Positions 17,363 through 25,645 of a stretch of 64,000 nt of DNA are shown in pieces. The DNA lies in NCBI GenBank assembly GCA_020632635.1, contig JACKFE010000004.1:271045-335044 (forward strand), in the 5' to 3' direction. A program made the translations under genes and the position numbers. Below the pieces are notes generated by a model that had not been told where the DNA came from, ran no database searches, and worked only from the letters and a program-made list of their open reading frames with translations. Numbering within the stretch: the first letter of the stretch is position 1; every line of letters starts with the position of its first letter. This DNA is from Nitrospiraceae bacterium. GTDB lineage: Bacteria > Nitrospirota > Nitrospiria > Nitrospirales > UBA8639.

Positions 17363-17514
17363 TCTATATTTTAGGATTGGTGCGCTCATGGGCAGGGTAA
17401 ACGCGTGTTTGAGCGTGGCGCTACGGTTGTTGTGGGGGAGGCCAACTTTCCATTAAGATGCCACGCGTATTTTTCCTGAGAGTTCGATAATCTTTTTAAT
17501 TTTGTGAGGGTAGG

Positions 17515-18135
17515 ATGGCGCAGCCAGTGATTACCTGTTTGGATATGGAAGGGGTCTTATTTCCTGAGATTTGGATTGGTCTGGCAGAAAAAGTTGGCTT
17601 GGACGAATTGCGTCTGACCACCCGCGATATATCTGATTATGATGTATTAATGAAAAAGCGGTTGCACGTGTTGAAAACGCACGGAATTACCATTCGGGAT
17701 ATTCAGGAAGTCGTCCAAACCATTGCTCCGTTACCTGGGGTGCCGGAATTTATGGAATGGCTGAGGAATCGCTGCCAAGTCATTATTTTGTCGGATACCT
17801 TCTACGAATTTGTAGGACCGTTAATGCAGCAGTTGGATTTCCCCACGATTTTTTGTCATTCTCTTGAGATTGATGAAAAAGGGTTCATTGCCAATTATTG
17901 CTTGAGACAAAAAGACCAGAAACGTCATGCGGTGATTGCTCTAAAGAATATTGGATTTCGGGTGTTGGCTGGTGGCGACTCTTATAATGACGTATCCATG
18001 TTGAAGGAGGCGGACGCGGGGATTTTCTTCTGTCCTCCGGAGTCTATTGCTCAGGAGTATCCCCAGTTCCCAATTACCCGAACCTATCTGGAATTCCAAA
18101 GTCATTTAGCTCAAGCCGGACCTTTCAAGGCATAA
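17515..18135 (+). CDS. thrH: ThrH-type phosphoserine/homoserine phosphatase
   Basis: The opening CLDMEGVLFPEIWI is the ThrH signature, replacing the usual DxDGT of HAD enzymes by DMEG. SDTFYEF (motif II), K-containing middle and GDSYNDVSML (motif IV) complete the active site, and the length of 206 fits. Characterised ThrH has phosphoserine phosphatase and homoserine phosphotransferase activity, so it may supply serine biosynthesis here. It is preceded by a 152-base gap and a GAGGG binding site. Confidence 0.9.
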   Translation: MAQPVITCLDMEGVLFPEIWIGLAEKVGLDELRLTTRDISDYDVLMKKRLHVLKTHGITIRDIQEVVQTIAPLPGVPEFMEWLRNRCQVIILSDTFYEFVGPLMQQLDFPTIFCHSLEIDEKGFIANYCLRQKDQKRHAVIALKNIGFRVLAGGDSYNDVSMLKEADAGIFFCPPESIAQEYPQFPITRTYLEFQSHLAQAGPFKA

Positions 18136-18465
18136 TGGAGAGGTTCGGTTTCTCAGGACTTAATCCAAGATTTTGGGGATAATCTCCCGAAGGTAATTTT
18201 TACGGTCACTTGTCATTGCCTTTCGCGCTTTGTCCCGCTTAGTGTATGATATTCCTCAATTTTGTCAGGGAAGGAAGGCAAGGTTCTGAAGAAAGGAGTG
18301 ATACCACCTCACATTACCCTTAATGGTGATCTTCGCATCTGTTTCATCCCCCTATTCCTTTCGGTATCTAATGCCCTAAATTCGTTGGGTGTTCATCTCA
18401 GAGAGTTCCAGTTGATGCAGGCCATAACCATGGCATTGAAAATTTCATAGAAAGGAGTCTTTGAA
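18136..18465. other. Intergenic stretch, nothing recognised
   Basis: About 330 bases between thrH and the lipoprotein gene. A TTG-initiated frame at 18262-18450 exists but has a non-protein-like composition and no binding site. I see no tRNA or strong hairpin. Confidence 0.45.
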
Positions 18466-19218
18466 ATGCAAGTCTCTGTAAAGTCTTTATCCATGATTGT
18501 GATTGGGCTGGTTTCTACGTCTTTGTTATCTGGGTGCCTGGGAAATCGAAATTGGCAATACCCTCCGGCATCACCTGGGACTTATCTTAACGAAAAAGCG
18601 GCTTCTCCTGTGACGGCCAAAGCCATTGTACTTCCATTGGAAGATTTGCGGGGGGATCTCGTAAAAGAAGAATATTGGAAAGCCACCATCCCGCTTGTTC
18701 CTTATGGGGATACCAAATATCAACGTCCGGAAAAAGCTGAAAAGCCAGAGCAGGTAGATGTCGTTCATTTTAACCCTTCCCATGATTTTTCGAAGGCTAT
18801 CGCTGCTGAGTTGGCCAATGCGGGAATTTTTTCTTCTGTAATGTTTGCTGAAGATGATCGTCAGCATCCTGCCGATGTGGCATTCCGGGGCCGTTTACGA
18901 TCGACTGACTGGAAGCGGAGACTGTATACCTATTTGCTGGGGCCTGTAGGAGTTGTGTTTTGGATGTTGGGTCTTCCCATGAGTGAAACCACCACAGGTT
19001 TAGAAATGGATCTTCGGCTAACACCTGTAAATGATCCAGGTAAGGTTTTATGGAGTATGACCATGGATTTTGAAGGAAAAAGATTTGACGGTCCCTATTA
19101 CGGGTTAGAGGCAGCCGTCGAAAGTTATCCACAAGCTATTCAGGAAGCTCTCAGGCCAGCTATGGCAGATCTGGTGAATTTGGCGAATCAGGATCCTCAA
19201 CGGCTTACACCGCGATAA
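18466..19218 (+). CDS. Predicted lipoprotein of unknown function
   Basis: The N-terminus has a basic start, a hydrophobic core and the lipobox LLSGC, so the protein is exported and lipid-anchored. The mature part of about 225 residues begins with VLPLEDLRGD and later reads VAFRGRLRSTDWKRRLYTYLLGPVGVVFWMLGLP and ALRPAMADLVNLANQ, a layout I associate with GNA1162- or LpoB-like alpha/beta lipoproteins, but no family is certain. A good binding site (AAAGGAG) lies upstream of the ATG. It stands alone between gaps. Confidence 0.8.
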   Translation: MQVSVKSLSMIVIGLVSTSLLSGCLGNRNWQYPPASPGTYLNEKAASPVTAKAIVLPLEDLRGDLVKEEYWKATIPLVPYGDTKYQRPEKAEKPEQVDVVHFNPSHDFSKAIAAELANAGIFSSVMFAEDDRQHPADVAFRGRLRSTDWKRRLYTYLLGPVGVVFWMLGLPMSETTTGLEMDLRLTPVNDPGKVLWSMTMDFEGKRFDGPYYGLEAAVESYPQAIQEALRPAMADLVNLANQDPQRLTPR

Positions 19219-19457
19219 TCCCGTGTAAGATATTGGAATTAATGAAGAAATGAATTCTTTAAAAAAATGTGAAATTTAATGGTTGAAATTAGGGCCGGTG
19301 GGGGATTATTTTAGCCTTCAGTAAATAAACAAACTGCCGATAATGAATACTAAGTATTGAGATTATCCAGGTGGTTTTTGTATTTTCATTCAGTGTATGA
19401 AGGGCTTCTTCTAGGCAGATGGTCCTGGCCTGGAGATGACCCTAACGCCATCATTAC

Positions 19458-19781
19458 ATGAATGAGATTGTCGTCCTAATTTCGGTGGGCTCCGAAGAAG
19501 AAGGCTTGAAAATTGCGCGTCTTTTGGTTGAAGGGAAAGTGGCAGCTTGTGTCAATATAATTCCTGGTGTTCGGTCAATATTTCGATGGAAGGGACAGGT
19601 TCTGGAAGAGCCGGAAATTCTGTTAATTGCTAAAACGGTTTCTGGGTCGTTTGATCGAATAAAGAGGGTAGTGCGGGAGAATCATAGTTATGAAGTTCCA
19701 GAAATTATTGCACTTCCGATTCAAGATGGACTACCGGATTATTTGTCCTGGGTGCGAGAAATGACCAACATTTCTGTCTAA
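19458..19781 (+). CDS. cutA: CutA1-family divalent-cation tolerance protein
   Basis: A small trimeric ferredoxin-like-fold protein. Family landmarks are SEEEGLKIARLLVEGKVAACVNIIPG (read in parts), the aromatic strand IFRWKGQV and the conserved HSYEVPEIIALP near the C-terminus. Length 107 is standard. The name comes from copper tolerance in Escherichia coli, but the molecular role is not settled. There is no metal-transport gene next to it. Confidence 0.92.
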   Translation: MNEIVVLISVGSEEEGLKIARLLVEGKVAACVNIIPGVRSIFRWKGQVLEEPEILLIAKTVSGSFDRIKRVVRENHSYEVPEIIALPIQDGLPDYLSWVREMTNISV

Positions 19782-19846
19782 ATGTATTCGTTGTTCATGG
19801 CTATTGCTAACCATATTGAAACAAGATTTTTAACATTCGGTGAATT

Positions 19847-20842
19847 ATGAAAGACTCTGAAGAATCATTGACAGTTATCATCTTTCGGGGAGCAAGGGCT
19901 AACCCTTGGCGACTGAAACTCCGAAGATCTTTCGTTAAGCATGGCCTGATTATTGGGCTATGCTTGCTTTTGATTCAGGGCGGAATTGTGACCCACTATT
20001 TCTATCAATGGAAGCAATTGAATGAATTTGAGGATGTGAAACAGGAGCTCATGGTATCAAAGACTCGAACTAGTAATTTTTCAACCGAAGTCGATGGGAT
20101 GAAAAAGCGGATGGTGGTTTTGGAAAACCTGAACCGCAAACTGCAAACCATGTTTGGTCTGGAGACGGATGAAGTCCAAGGCGGAGTATCGGTGGCACCT
20201 GGTCAAGGCGGTGAAGAGTTACCGTATGAAGGGCTTCCGGGAGATGCATTTAATGGACAATTTGGACAAGATCAAGGAGACGGGCAAGGGGGCATAGTTC
20301 CTGAATCCCCCAAAGGTTATTTATCTACGGAAAAGCAAATTGACGAAATCGAAGGTGGGTTAGATTGGCTCAATCGGCAAACAGAGGTTGAGACCAAAAT
20401 CTTAGAAGAGCTTTCCCTGGTTGCACATGAAAAGGTTGAGCAATGGGGTGCGACTCCTTCCATTTGGCCAACCAAAGGAAGAATTACTTCACGGTTTGGA
20501 CCGAGAGTATCACCGTTCACAGGGAAAAAGGCCCTGCATGCGGGAATCGATATTGGCGCACCTACTGGGACTGAGGTTCGATCTCCAGCATCAGGTAAGG
20601 TTGTCGTGGCTGCCTATGATGGGCGTATGGGTAAATTCATTCGTATTGACCATGGATATGGCATGGAGACTACGTATGGTCATTTGTCAAAGATATACGT
20701 CAAGTATGGGGATCGAGTACAGCGGGGAGATTTAATTGGGTTAGTTGGAAGTACCGGAAAGTTTTCCACTGGGCCTCACCTGCATTATCAGGTTGCCGTA
20801 AACGATACTGTCGTCAATCCTATCCATTACATCCTCGATTAA
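19847..20842 (+). CDS. M23-family peptidoglycan endopeptidase-like protein
   Basis: A basic N-terminus and a membrane segment (HGLIIGLCLLLIQGGIVTHYF) anchor the protein to the inner membrane; a coiled coil of about 70 residues follows (MVSKTRTSNFSTEVDGMKKRM region), then a Gly/Gln/Asp-rich linker. The C-terminal LytM domain keeps the zinc ligands and catalytic residues of M23 enzymes: HAGIDIGAP (H and D), TYGHLS and the HLHYQV motif. It is therefore probably an active cell-wall hydrolase rather than a degenerate EnvC/NlpD-like activator. It lies 65 bases after cutA. Confidence 0.88.
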   Translation: MKDSEESLTVIIFRGARANPWRLKLRRSFVKHGLIIGLCLLLIQGGIVTHYFYQWKQLNEFEDVKQELMVSKTRTSNFSTEVDGMKKRMVVLENLNRKLQTMFGLETDEVQGGVSVAPGQGGEELPYEGLPGDAFNGQFGQDQGDGQGGIVPESPKGYLSTEKQIDEIEGGLDWLNRQTEVETKILEELSLVAHEKVEQWGATPSIWPTKGRITSRFGPRVSPFTGKKALHAGIDIGAPTGTEVRSPASGKVVVAAYDGRMGKFIRIDHGYGMETTYGHLSKIYVKYGDRVQRGDLIGLVGSTGKFSTGPHLHYQVAVNDTVVNPIHYILD

Positions 20843-20872
20843 TCACAAGCCGAGCAAGGATTTAAGCAATTG

Positions 20873-20904
20873 TAGGAGGTCACGCAAATTTCCGTGATCT
20901 CCTA
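20873..20904 (+). terminator. Strong hairpin, probable terminator of the M23 peptidase gene
   Basis: TAGGAGGTCACG (20873-20884) pairs with CGTGATCTCCTA (20893-20904) over twelve positions with one G-U pair, around an eight-base loop. It starts 30 bases past the stop codon. A run of T residues is not directly attached, so termination may be partial. Confidence 0.55.
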
Positions 20905-21143
20905 TGTCAGTATGCCTTTACCTCTGTTCAATCGTTTTCTCCAATTTCCTGACCTTCCATATTTTGTTTAGGACAAAAGGCCTAAGCATCTCTTAATTGA
21001 TCTGGGTCTTCTTTTAGCTGGCTTGGGCCTTCTTTTTGGTTGAATTGGCTGAACCTATCACCTAAGTTAGATTTAACATGTATTACTTCAAAGATAAGTC
21101 TCAATGAAAAGTGTGGGAATCCCTTATGTGGGTTTCTGTGAAA

Positions 21144-21173
21144 TTGACAAAAAAATAAATGGTTTGTTAGGTT
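21144..21173 (+). promoter_or_regulatory. Possible promoter of the ferredoxin oxidoreductase operon
   Basis: TTGACA at 21144-21149 is a perfect -35 box, in an A-rich context. The best -10 is TAGGTT at 21168-21173 with an 18-base spacer, which is weak. The operon's first gene starts 107 bases further on. Confidence 0.38.
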
Positions 21174-21279
21174 TTGGTAAAAAGGTGGACTATTGTCTGA
21201 AGTTTGTTAATCGTTTGGGAAATTGTAACGTGGGGTTATTTTTTACGCCCTATTTTTAATTTAAGGAGGAGACCAGATT

Positions 21280-22170
21280 ATGAGTCTCGATTATGTCAAA
21301 TTTACGCCAGGCTTTGGAAAGTTCATGCCTAAAGAATATCGCGACATGGTGGAGCATGGACCATTTGGGAAAAAAACTTCCGTATCTCAGGTTGGAACAT
21401 TCAAGGAGATTTTGGAAGAACATCCTATGTGTGCTGGATGCGCCATGACACTGTTTATTCGATTGGCCATTATTTCTTTTCCTAATCCTGAAGATACCAT
21501 CACGGTTGGGACGGCTGGGTGTGGACGATTGGCCATCTCCCAAGCCGCAATTCCATTTGTTTATGGAAATTACGGTGACCAAAATGGGGTGGCAAGTGGA
21601 TTGTCTCGAGGGCTTCGGCTCCGGTTTGGGGATCGGCCCAAGGATGTGGTGGTGATGGCGGGAGATGGAGGGACGGCGGATATTGGATTTGCTCAAACTC
21701 TTCATTCCTGGTTCCGAAAAGAAAAATTTACGACCATCATGTTGGATAACGAAGTCTATGGGAATACGGGCGGACAAGAGAGCGGGATGACCAATAAAAA
21801 CCAAGTCCTAAAAATGGCGCCACTTGGGAAAAAGTTCGAGAAAATGGATATGTTAGGAATGGCTAAAGTTGCAGGGTGCGCTTATGTTGCGACGGTCGTT
21901 CCCAATAACCCACGTCGAGTAGAGAGTGTGATTAAAAAGGCGGTGTTAATTGCACGGGAAATCGGTCCCACCTATATACAGGCCTATACATCGTGCAATA
22001 TAGAATATGCAATTCCTACTGATAAAGTCATGGAAGATGCCAAAGAAGTCGAAAACGATCGCTATAAATTTTCTGAATATATTACAGATGAAGCTAAGCA
22101 ATATTTGGGTGAGCTGTATGGCTATAAGGAATATTTACCAAAGCCAGCTGCAGCAGTCGCTAAAAGCTAG
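21280..22170 (+). CDS. porB: 2-oxoacid:ferredoxin oxidoreductase, beta (TPP-binding) subunit
   Basis: The subunit carries thiamine diphosphate and a 4Fe-4S cluster in enzymes that interconvert acyl-CoA plus CO2 with 2-oxoacids using reduced ferredoxin. MCAGCAMTLFIR provides the first cluster Cys pair, GTAGCGR the third and TSCNIEYA the later Cys. The TPP site reads AGDGGTADIGF and then DNEVYGNTGGQ. Length 296 fits. It opens a five-gene operon (beta, gamma, ferredoxin, epsilon-like, alpha). Whether the natural substrate is pyruvate/acetyl-CoA or 2-oxoglutarate/succinyl-CoA cannot be read from the sequence. Confidence 0.92.
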   Translation: MSLDYVKFTPGFGKFMPKEYRDMVEHGPFGKKTSVSQVGTFKEILEEHPMCAGCAMTLFIRLAIISFPNPEDTITVGTAGCGRLAISQAAIPFVYGNYGDQNGVASGLSRGLRLRFGDRPKDVVVMAGDGGTADIGFAQTLHSWFRKEKFTTIMLDNEVYGNTGGQESGMTNKNQVLKMAPLGKKFEKMDMLGMAKVAGCAYVATVVPNNPRRVESVIKKAVLIAREIGPTYIQAYTSCNIEYAIPTDKVMEDAKEVENDRYKFSEYITDEAKQYLGELYGYKEYLPKPAAAVAKS

Positions 22171-22236
22171 TAACGCATCGAAATAATAACTTTGCAATTG
22201 TGTCGAGAGATCAGCGCGGGATGAGGGAGGTTCTTT

Positions 22237-22953
22237 ATGGCTATTCGGTATAACATTCGCATGGCAGGAGTTGGTGGCCAAGGCGTTGTGACAGGTTCTC
22301 ATATTTTCAGCACTGCGGTTATTAATGCCGGAGGTGAAAGTACGATTGTTCCCTTCTATGGTTCTGAAAAGCGTATGGCTCCTGTTGAAAGTTATGTTCG
22401 AGTTTCAAATGAACCCATTTACGAAATCGGGGAAATCACCTTTCCTCATATTATTATGATTTATCATCCGCAGGTCATTACTCACGGAAAGAGCTATACA
22501 AATCCATTTTATTTTGGGCTGAAGCAAAATGGGGTTGCTCTTATCAATAATAATGGACCGATGAAATTTGATTCGGATCAGGAAGCTGAGTTGAAAGCTC
22601 TGAATGCCAAGTTGTACTTTCTCCCAGCGACCCAATTATCTCTGGATGTAGCAGGGATGGATCTGGCCACTAATATGGCCATGGTCGGTGCGATTGGCGC
22701 CATTACCGGTCTGACCAACCTGGAGGCATTAGGCACTGCTGTCAAGGATCGGTTCCTGGGTAAGGGGTTTGTGGTGTCTGGAGGAACGGCAGCTCTGGAT
22801 AGCGTTGTTGAACGAAAGTTTAAGAAAAAGCAAGAATTAATTGATAAAAATCTAGCAGTGGTGAAAGCGGCATGGGATTATGCCGTTGAAAACGGGTGGA
22901 CGGCTGGAGCGTCCTCAATGGCCGACCAAACTAAAGCTAAGGCCATGGCCTGA
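22237..22953 (+). CDS. porG: 2-oxoacid:ferredoxin oxidoreductase, gamma subunit
   Basis: The gamma subunit completes the catalytic core and belongs to the POR/KOR gamma family. The N-terminal glycine-rich loop GVGGQGVVTGSHIFSTAV and the conserved EKRMAPVESYVR (normally a G-SQRGG-like region) are visible, with TNMAMVGAIGAITGL later. The length of 238 residues is slightly longer than stand-alone gamma subunits because of a Lys/Ala-rich C-terminal tail. It follows porB after 66 bases and precedes the ferredoxin-like gene after 26. Confidence 0.9.
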   Translation: MAIRYNIRMAGVGGQGVVTGSHIFSTAVINAGGESTIVPFYGSEKRMAPVESYVRVSNEPIYEIGEITFPHIIMIYHPQVITHGKSYTNPFYFGLKQNGVALINNNGPMKFDSDQEAELKALNAKLYFLPATQLSLDVAGMDLATNMAMVGAIGAITGLTNLEALGTAVKDRFLGKGFVVSGGTAALDSVVERKFKKKQELIDKNLAVVKAAWDYAVENGWTAGASSMADQTKAKAMA

Positions 22954-22979
22954 AAAAGAGATTATGAAAGGGGAGCACG

Positions 22980-23303
22980 ATGTATCTTGTTGCAAATATT
23001 GATCAAAGTATTTGTGCTGCTACGAGCTGTAAGCTTTGTACGCAATATTGTCCTGAGGCTAATACTATTCAATATGACAATGAAGCAGGTAAAGATAAGG
23101 GGTTCAAATATGGTGCCGCCTATGTTGCCGTGGACCGGTGTAAGGGATGCGCTCAATGCGTATGGGTTTGTGACAATATGGCCAAGCACCATGCCATCAA
23201 AATGGAAATGATTGATCAAATCGGGGATGCGGCTCTCACTGAAAATATTACTTATCATGATAAGAATACCAAAGCTGTTTTGGCCAGCCCCTTGAAGGGC
23301 TAG
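22980..23303 (+). CDS. porD: 2-oxoacid:ferredoxin oxidoreductase, delta (2x4Fe-4S) subunit
   Basis: A 107-residue ferredoxin-like subunit with two four-Cys clusters. The second is regular, CKGCAQCVWVC. The first is unusual: QSICAATSCKLCTQYCP has an extra Cys and wide spacing. It passes electrons between the catalytic beta subunit and external ferredoxin. The AAY/DNM surroundings have no other domain. A strong GGGGAG site precedes the ATG. Confidence 0.88.
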   Translation: MYLVANIDQSICAATSCKLCTQYCPEANTIQYDNEAGKDKGFKYGAAYVAVDRCKGCAQCVWVCDNMAKHHAIKMEMIDQIGDAALTENITYHDKNTKAVLASPLKG

Positions 23304-23353
23304 AAACTCATTTAGTCATTCTCTTTTGTAATTATTTCTAATCGGAGTTCACC

Positions 23354-24115
23354 GTGGAATTAACCAAAGAATTAGATGAAGCAATTGTGGCCCCTGGGCC
23401 AGCCGGATTCCATCCCCCATCGGCAGCTGAGTTAGGGGTGTTACCTCCTAATCCAGGGTACGGGTTGAAGTTTGGGCATATTGTGGAAGAAGAGCGAGCC
23501 TTGGAGGCAATGGCCCGCGCTATGTTTACGCGGAAAAATGCCACGATCTTTCCTGGTCCCTTAGTTCTATGGGCTTGGAACGATCATGCAGCCGATAAAG
23601 CCAAAGCTGTTTTGGAATTAGCTGCCCAAATTCCGGATGTATTGATTATTCCCATGCCGGATTATCGTCCGAAATATCCAAAAGTGGAGCCTGAAGAAGT
23701 TATCAATCCTAATCACCCGAATCTTACTATCTGGGGAAATAAAATTGAGGCGTGTATTTTCATCGGAGTGCATTGCCACTATGCTAATCTCACTCTCAAG
23801 ATGATTCGTGCGGGAACAAATTGCTGGACATCTGCAATTTGTGCCGAGCAAGGCCATGAAGACGCTATGTTTACGGTTCGGGATTCCGATGCGGCTAAGA
23901 TCAGACGGGCGGCGGCCGTTTTTAAACGAGTTCGTGAAGAGATGGGAATTAAGTTGCCCCAAAATGGTGAGAATGTCCGTTTTACCGGGCTTCAATCAAA
24001 GGTTCACGGAAACAAAACCCATACTAATCCGTTAGATTTCAGTATTGTTAGTCCGGTCGATGGTGATGCCGCCAGTTATGGACATAAAGCGGAACACATG
24101 CAAAGAGAGGCCTGA
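23354..24115 (+). CDS. porE: 2-oxoacid:ferredoxin oxidoreductase, epsilon-like subunit
   Basis: A 253-residue soluble protein found between the ferredoxin and alpha genes. I recognise it as the extra subunit of five-subunit oxidoreductases of the Hydrogenobacter thermophilus type, sometimes annotated as CO dehydrogenase beta subunit family. It has no Cys motif for a cluster and no nucleotide loop. Conserved-looking segments are RALEAMARAMFTRKNATIFPGPLVLWAW, VHCHYANLTLKMIRAGTNCW and a His-rich patch near the C-terminus (KVHGNKTHTNPLDF). Its role in the complex is unknown. Confidence 0.78.
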   Translation: MELTKELDEAIVAPGPAGFHPPSAAELGVLPPNPGYGLKFGHIVEEERALEAMARAMFTRKNATIFPGPLVLWAWNDHAADKAKAVLELAAQIPDVLIIPMPDYRPKYPKVEPEEVINPNHPNLTIWGNKIEACIFIGVHCHYANLTLKMIRAGTNCWTSAICAEQGHEDAMFTVRDSDAAKIRRAAAVFKRVREEMGIKLPQNGENVRFTGLQSKVHGNKTHTNPLDFSIVSPVDGDAASYGHKAEHMQREA

Positions 24116-24158
24116 AAAATTTTGAAAATTCCATTTAACGAAATAGGGAGATTGAACC

Positions 24159-25505
24159 ATGAGTGAAGCCGTGGAAGCAGAGGTAAAGACTAATCCTCAA
24201 GGTGATCCAGTTTCCAGTGCTCCCGTCGCACCACCGGCTGCCAGCGGACGGAAGGATCCGCACGGGGATGCCAAAAAGCAACGTGAAGTGACAGCGGATC
24301 ATATGTTTTTTGAAGCGCCTCGTGAGAGAGAGTTTATTACAGGCAGTGAGGCCGCTAAAGAGGCCGTGAGACGGTCTAACGTTGATGTGGCCATTGCCTA
24401 TCCCATTACGCCCCAAAGTGAAACGATGCAGTTAATTGGGGTGTTATATGGGGAAGGGTATGTGAAGGAATATTATCGGGGCGAGGAAGAGTATGGCGTC
24501 ATGTCAGCAATTGCCGGAGCATCTAGAGCAGGAGTTCGGTGTTTTACGGCTACTGCTGGCCCCGGTACTTTGAGAGGAATTGAGCCCATTGCTTCTTGGC
24601 CTGGTCACCGTTTGCCAGCAGTAGCCATGTTCACGTGCCGGGTGGTAAATGCTCCATTGGCTATTCAGCCTGACAACATCGAGATTGCCTATCTTCTCAA
24701 TTGTGGAATGATCGTTTTTCATGCCGAGAACCAACAGGATTTGTTTGACTATATTATGAAGGGATTCATTATCAGCGAAAAAAATGATGTGACCCTTCCC
24801 GTGGGAGTTGCGTGCGATGGATTTTTTGTGACGCATGCCCGTGGATATTGTTCCATGCAAGATCGAAGCATGAAATTGCCAGCTCGTGATCCTTATCGCG
24901 GCGCGGTTCCGGTCCTGGATGCAGAAAATCCTCCTGCACGGTTATCGAGGGATGCCCCAGTCCAGAAGTCTAACTTTATGGCCTACAACATTCATGGTGT
25001 ATGGCAGCAGGAAGTATGGGCAGCAGTCGAACGGTCAAGAAAGTATATTGACTACTATATGGAGGGTCTGGTTGAAGCTCAAAACGTGGAAGGGGCTGAT
25101 GTGTTAATTATCGCCTCGGGAAGTGCGGCCGCTCAGTCGCGAGAAGCCGTTCGGTTATGTACAGAAAAGGGTATTCAGGCAGGATTTATTAAAATCCGGT
25201 CTCTGCGTCCTTTCCCCACAAATGAGTTGCGGCAATTGTGTGCCAAAGCCAAGTTGATTGTCATTCCAGAGTTTAATTACGTCGGGTGGTTAGCGAAGGA
25301 TGTGGCAACGGCCATTTATGGGTTTTCCAAAGCCAAAGTGGTGGCAGGTCCCCATGTGTATGGGGGAATGTCTATGCCGGTTGAAATGATTGTGGATGAA
25401 GTGGAGTGTGGGCTAACTGGGAAGAAATCTCACACCGTTCCAGAGTCACACATAATGGGAACCGTTGATCCTGCTGCAATGGCTCAATTTATGAAAAGCA
25501 TCTAA
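24159..25505 (+). CDS. porA: 2-oxoacid:ferredoxin oxidoreductase, alpha subunit
   Basis: The large subunit that binds the substrate 2-oxoacid and coenzyme A. After an unusual N-terminal tail of about 55 Ala/Pro-rich residues, the POR alpha domain starts with ITGSEAAKEAVRRSNVDVAIAYPITPQSE, followed by GASRAGVRCFTATAGPGTL and domain II with ADVLIIASGSAAAQSREAV. Length 448 is typical once the tail is subtracted. It ends the operon, 35 bases before a strong terminator. By reaction it works in the reductive direction in carbon fixation, adding CO2 to acetyl-CoA or succinyl-CoA. Confidence 0.92.
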   Translation: MSEAVEAEVKTNPQGDPVSSAPVAPPAASGRKDPHGDAKKQREVTADHMFFEAPREREFITGSEAAKEAVRRSNVDVAIAYPITPQSETMQLIGVLYGEGYVKEYYRGEEEYGVMSAIAGASRAGVRCFTATAGPGTLRGIEPIASWPGHRLPAVAMFTCRVVNAPLAIQPDNIEIAYLLNCGMIVFHAENQQDLFDYIMKGFIISEKNDVTLPVGVACDGFFVTHARGYCSMQDRSMKLPARDPYRGAVPVLDAENPPARLSRDAPVQKSNFMAYNIHGVWQQEVWAAVERSRKYIDYYMEGLVEAQNVEGADVLIIASGSAAAQSREAVRLCTEKGIQAGFIKIRSLRPFPTNELRQLCAKAKLIVIPEFNYVGWLAKDVATAIYGFSKAKVVAGPHVYGGMSMPVEMIVDEVECGLTGKKSHTVPESHIMGTVDPAAMAQFMKSI

Positions 25506-25539
25506 TTGAATTCCAATATGTTCTAAGCGGAAGCTTGGG

Positions 25540-25576
25540 AAGCCCGTCTCTGGTAAACCTGGGACGGGCTTTTTTG
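25540..25576 (+). terminator. Intrinsic terminator of the por operon
   Basis: AAGCCCGTCTC (25540-25550) pairs with GGGACGGGCTT (25561-25571) with one G-U pair, around a ten-base loop, and is followed by a run of six T residues. It lies 35 bases after the porA stop codon and separates the operon from surE. Confidence 0.9.
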
Positions 25577-25645
25577 TGTTATGTCCTGAACATTCTGGTC
25601 ATAATGTTGGGACCCTGGTAGGCTGAATCACATCAAATAGTTGTT

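Larger units (their letters stand above)
20843..21279. other. Intergenic region before the oxidoreductase operon
   Basis: About 437 AT-rich bases with the hairpin at 20873-20904 near the left end, a possible promoter at 21144-21173 and a strong ribosome binding site (AAGGAGGAG) just before the ATG at 21280. No open frame looks coding. Confidence 0.5.

Noticed and set aside
17401..17468. ACGCGTG and CACGCGT inverted copies between gph and thrH
   Set aside because: They are about 45 bases apart with alternative pairings, so neither a terminator nor an operator can be supported.
18262..18450. TTG-initiated frame before the lipoprotein gene
   Set aside because: It has no ribosome binding site and no protein-like pattern.
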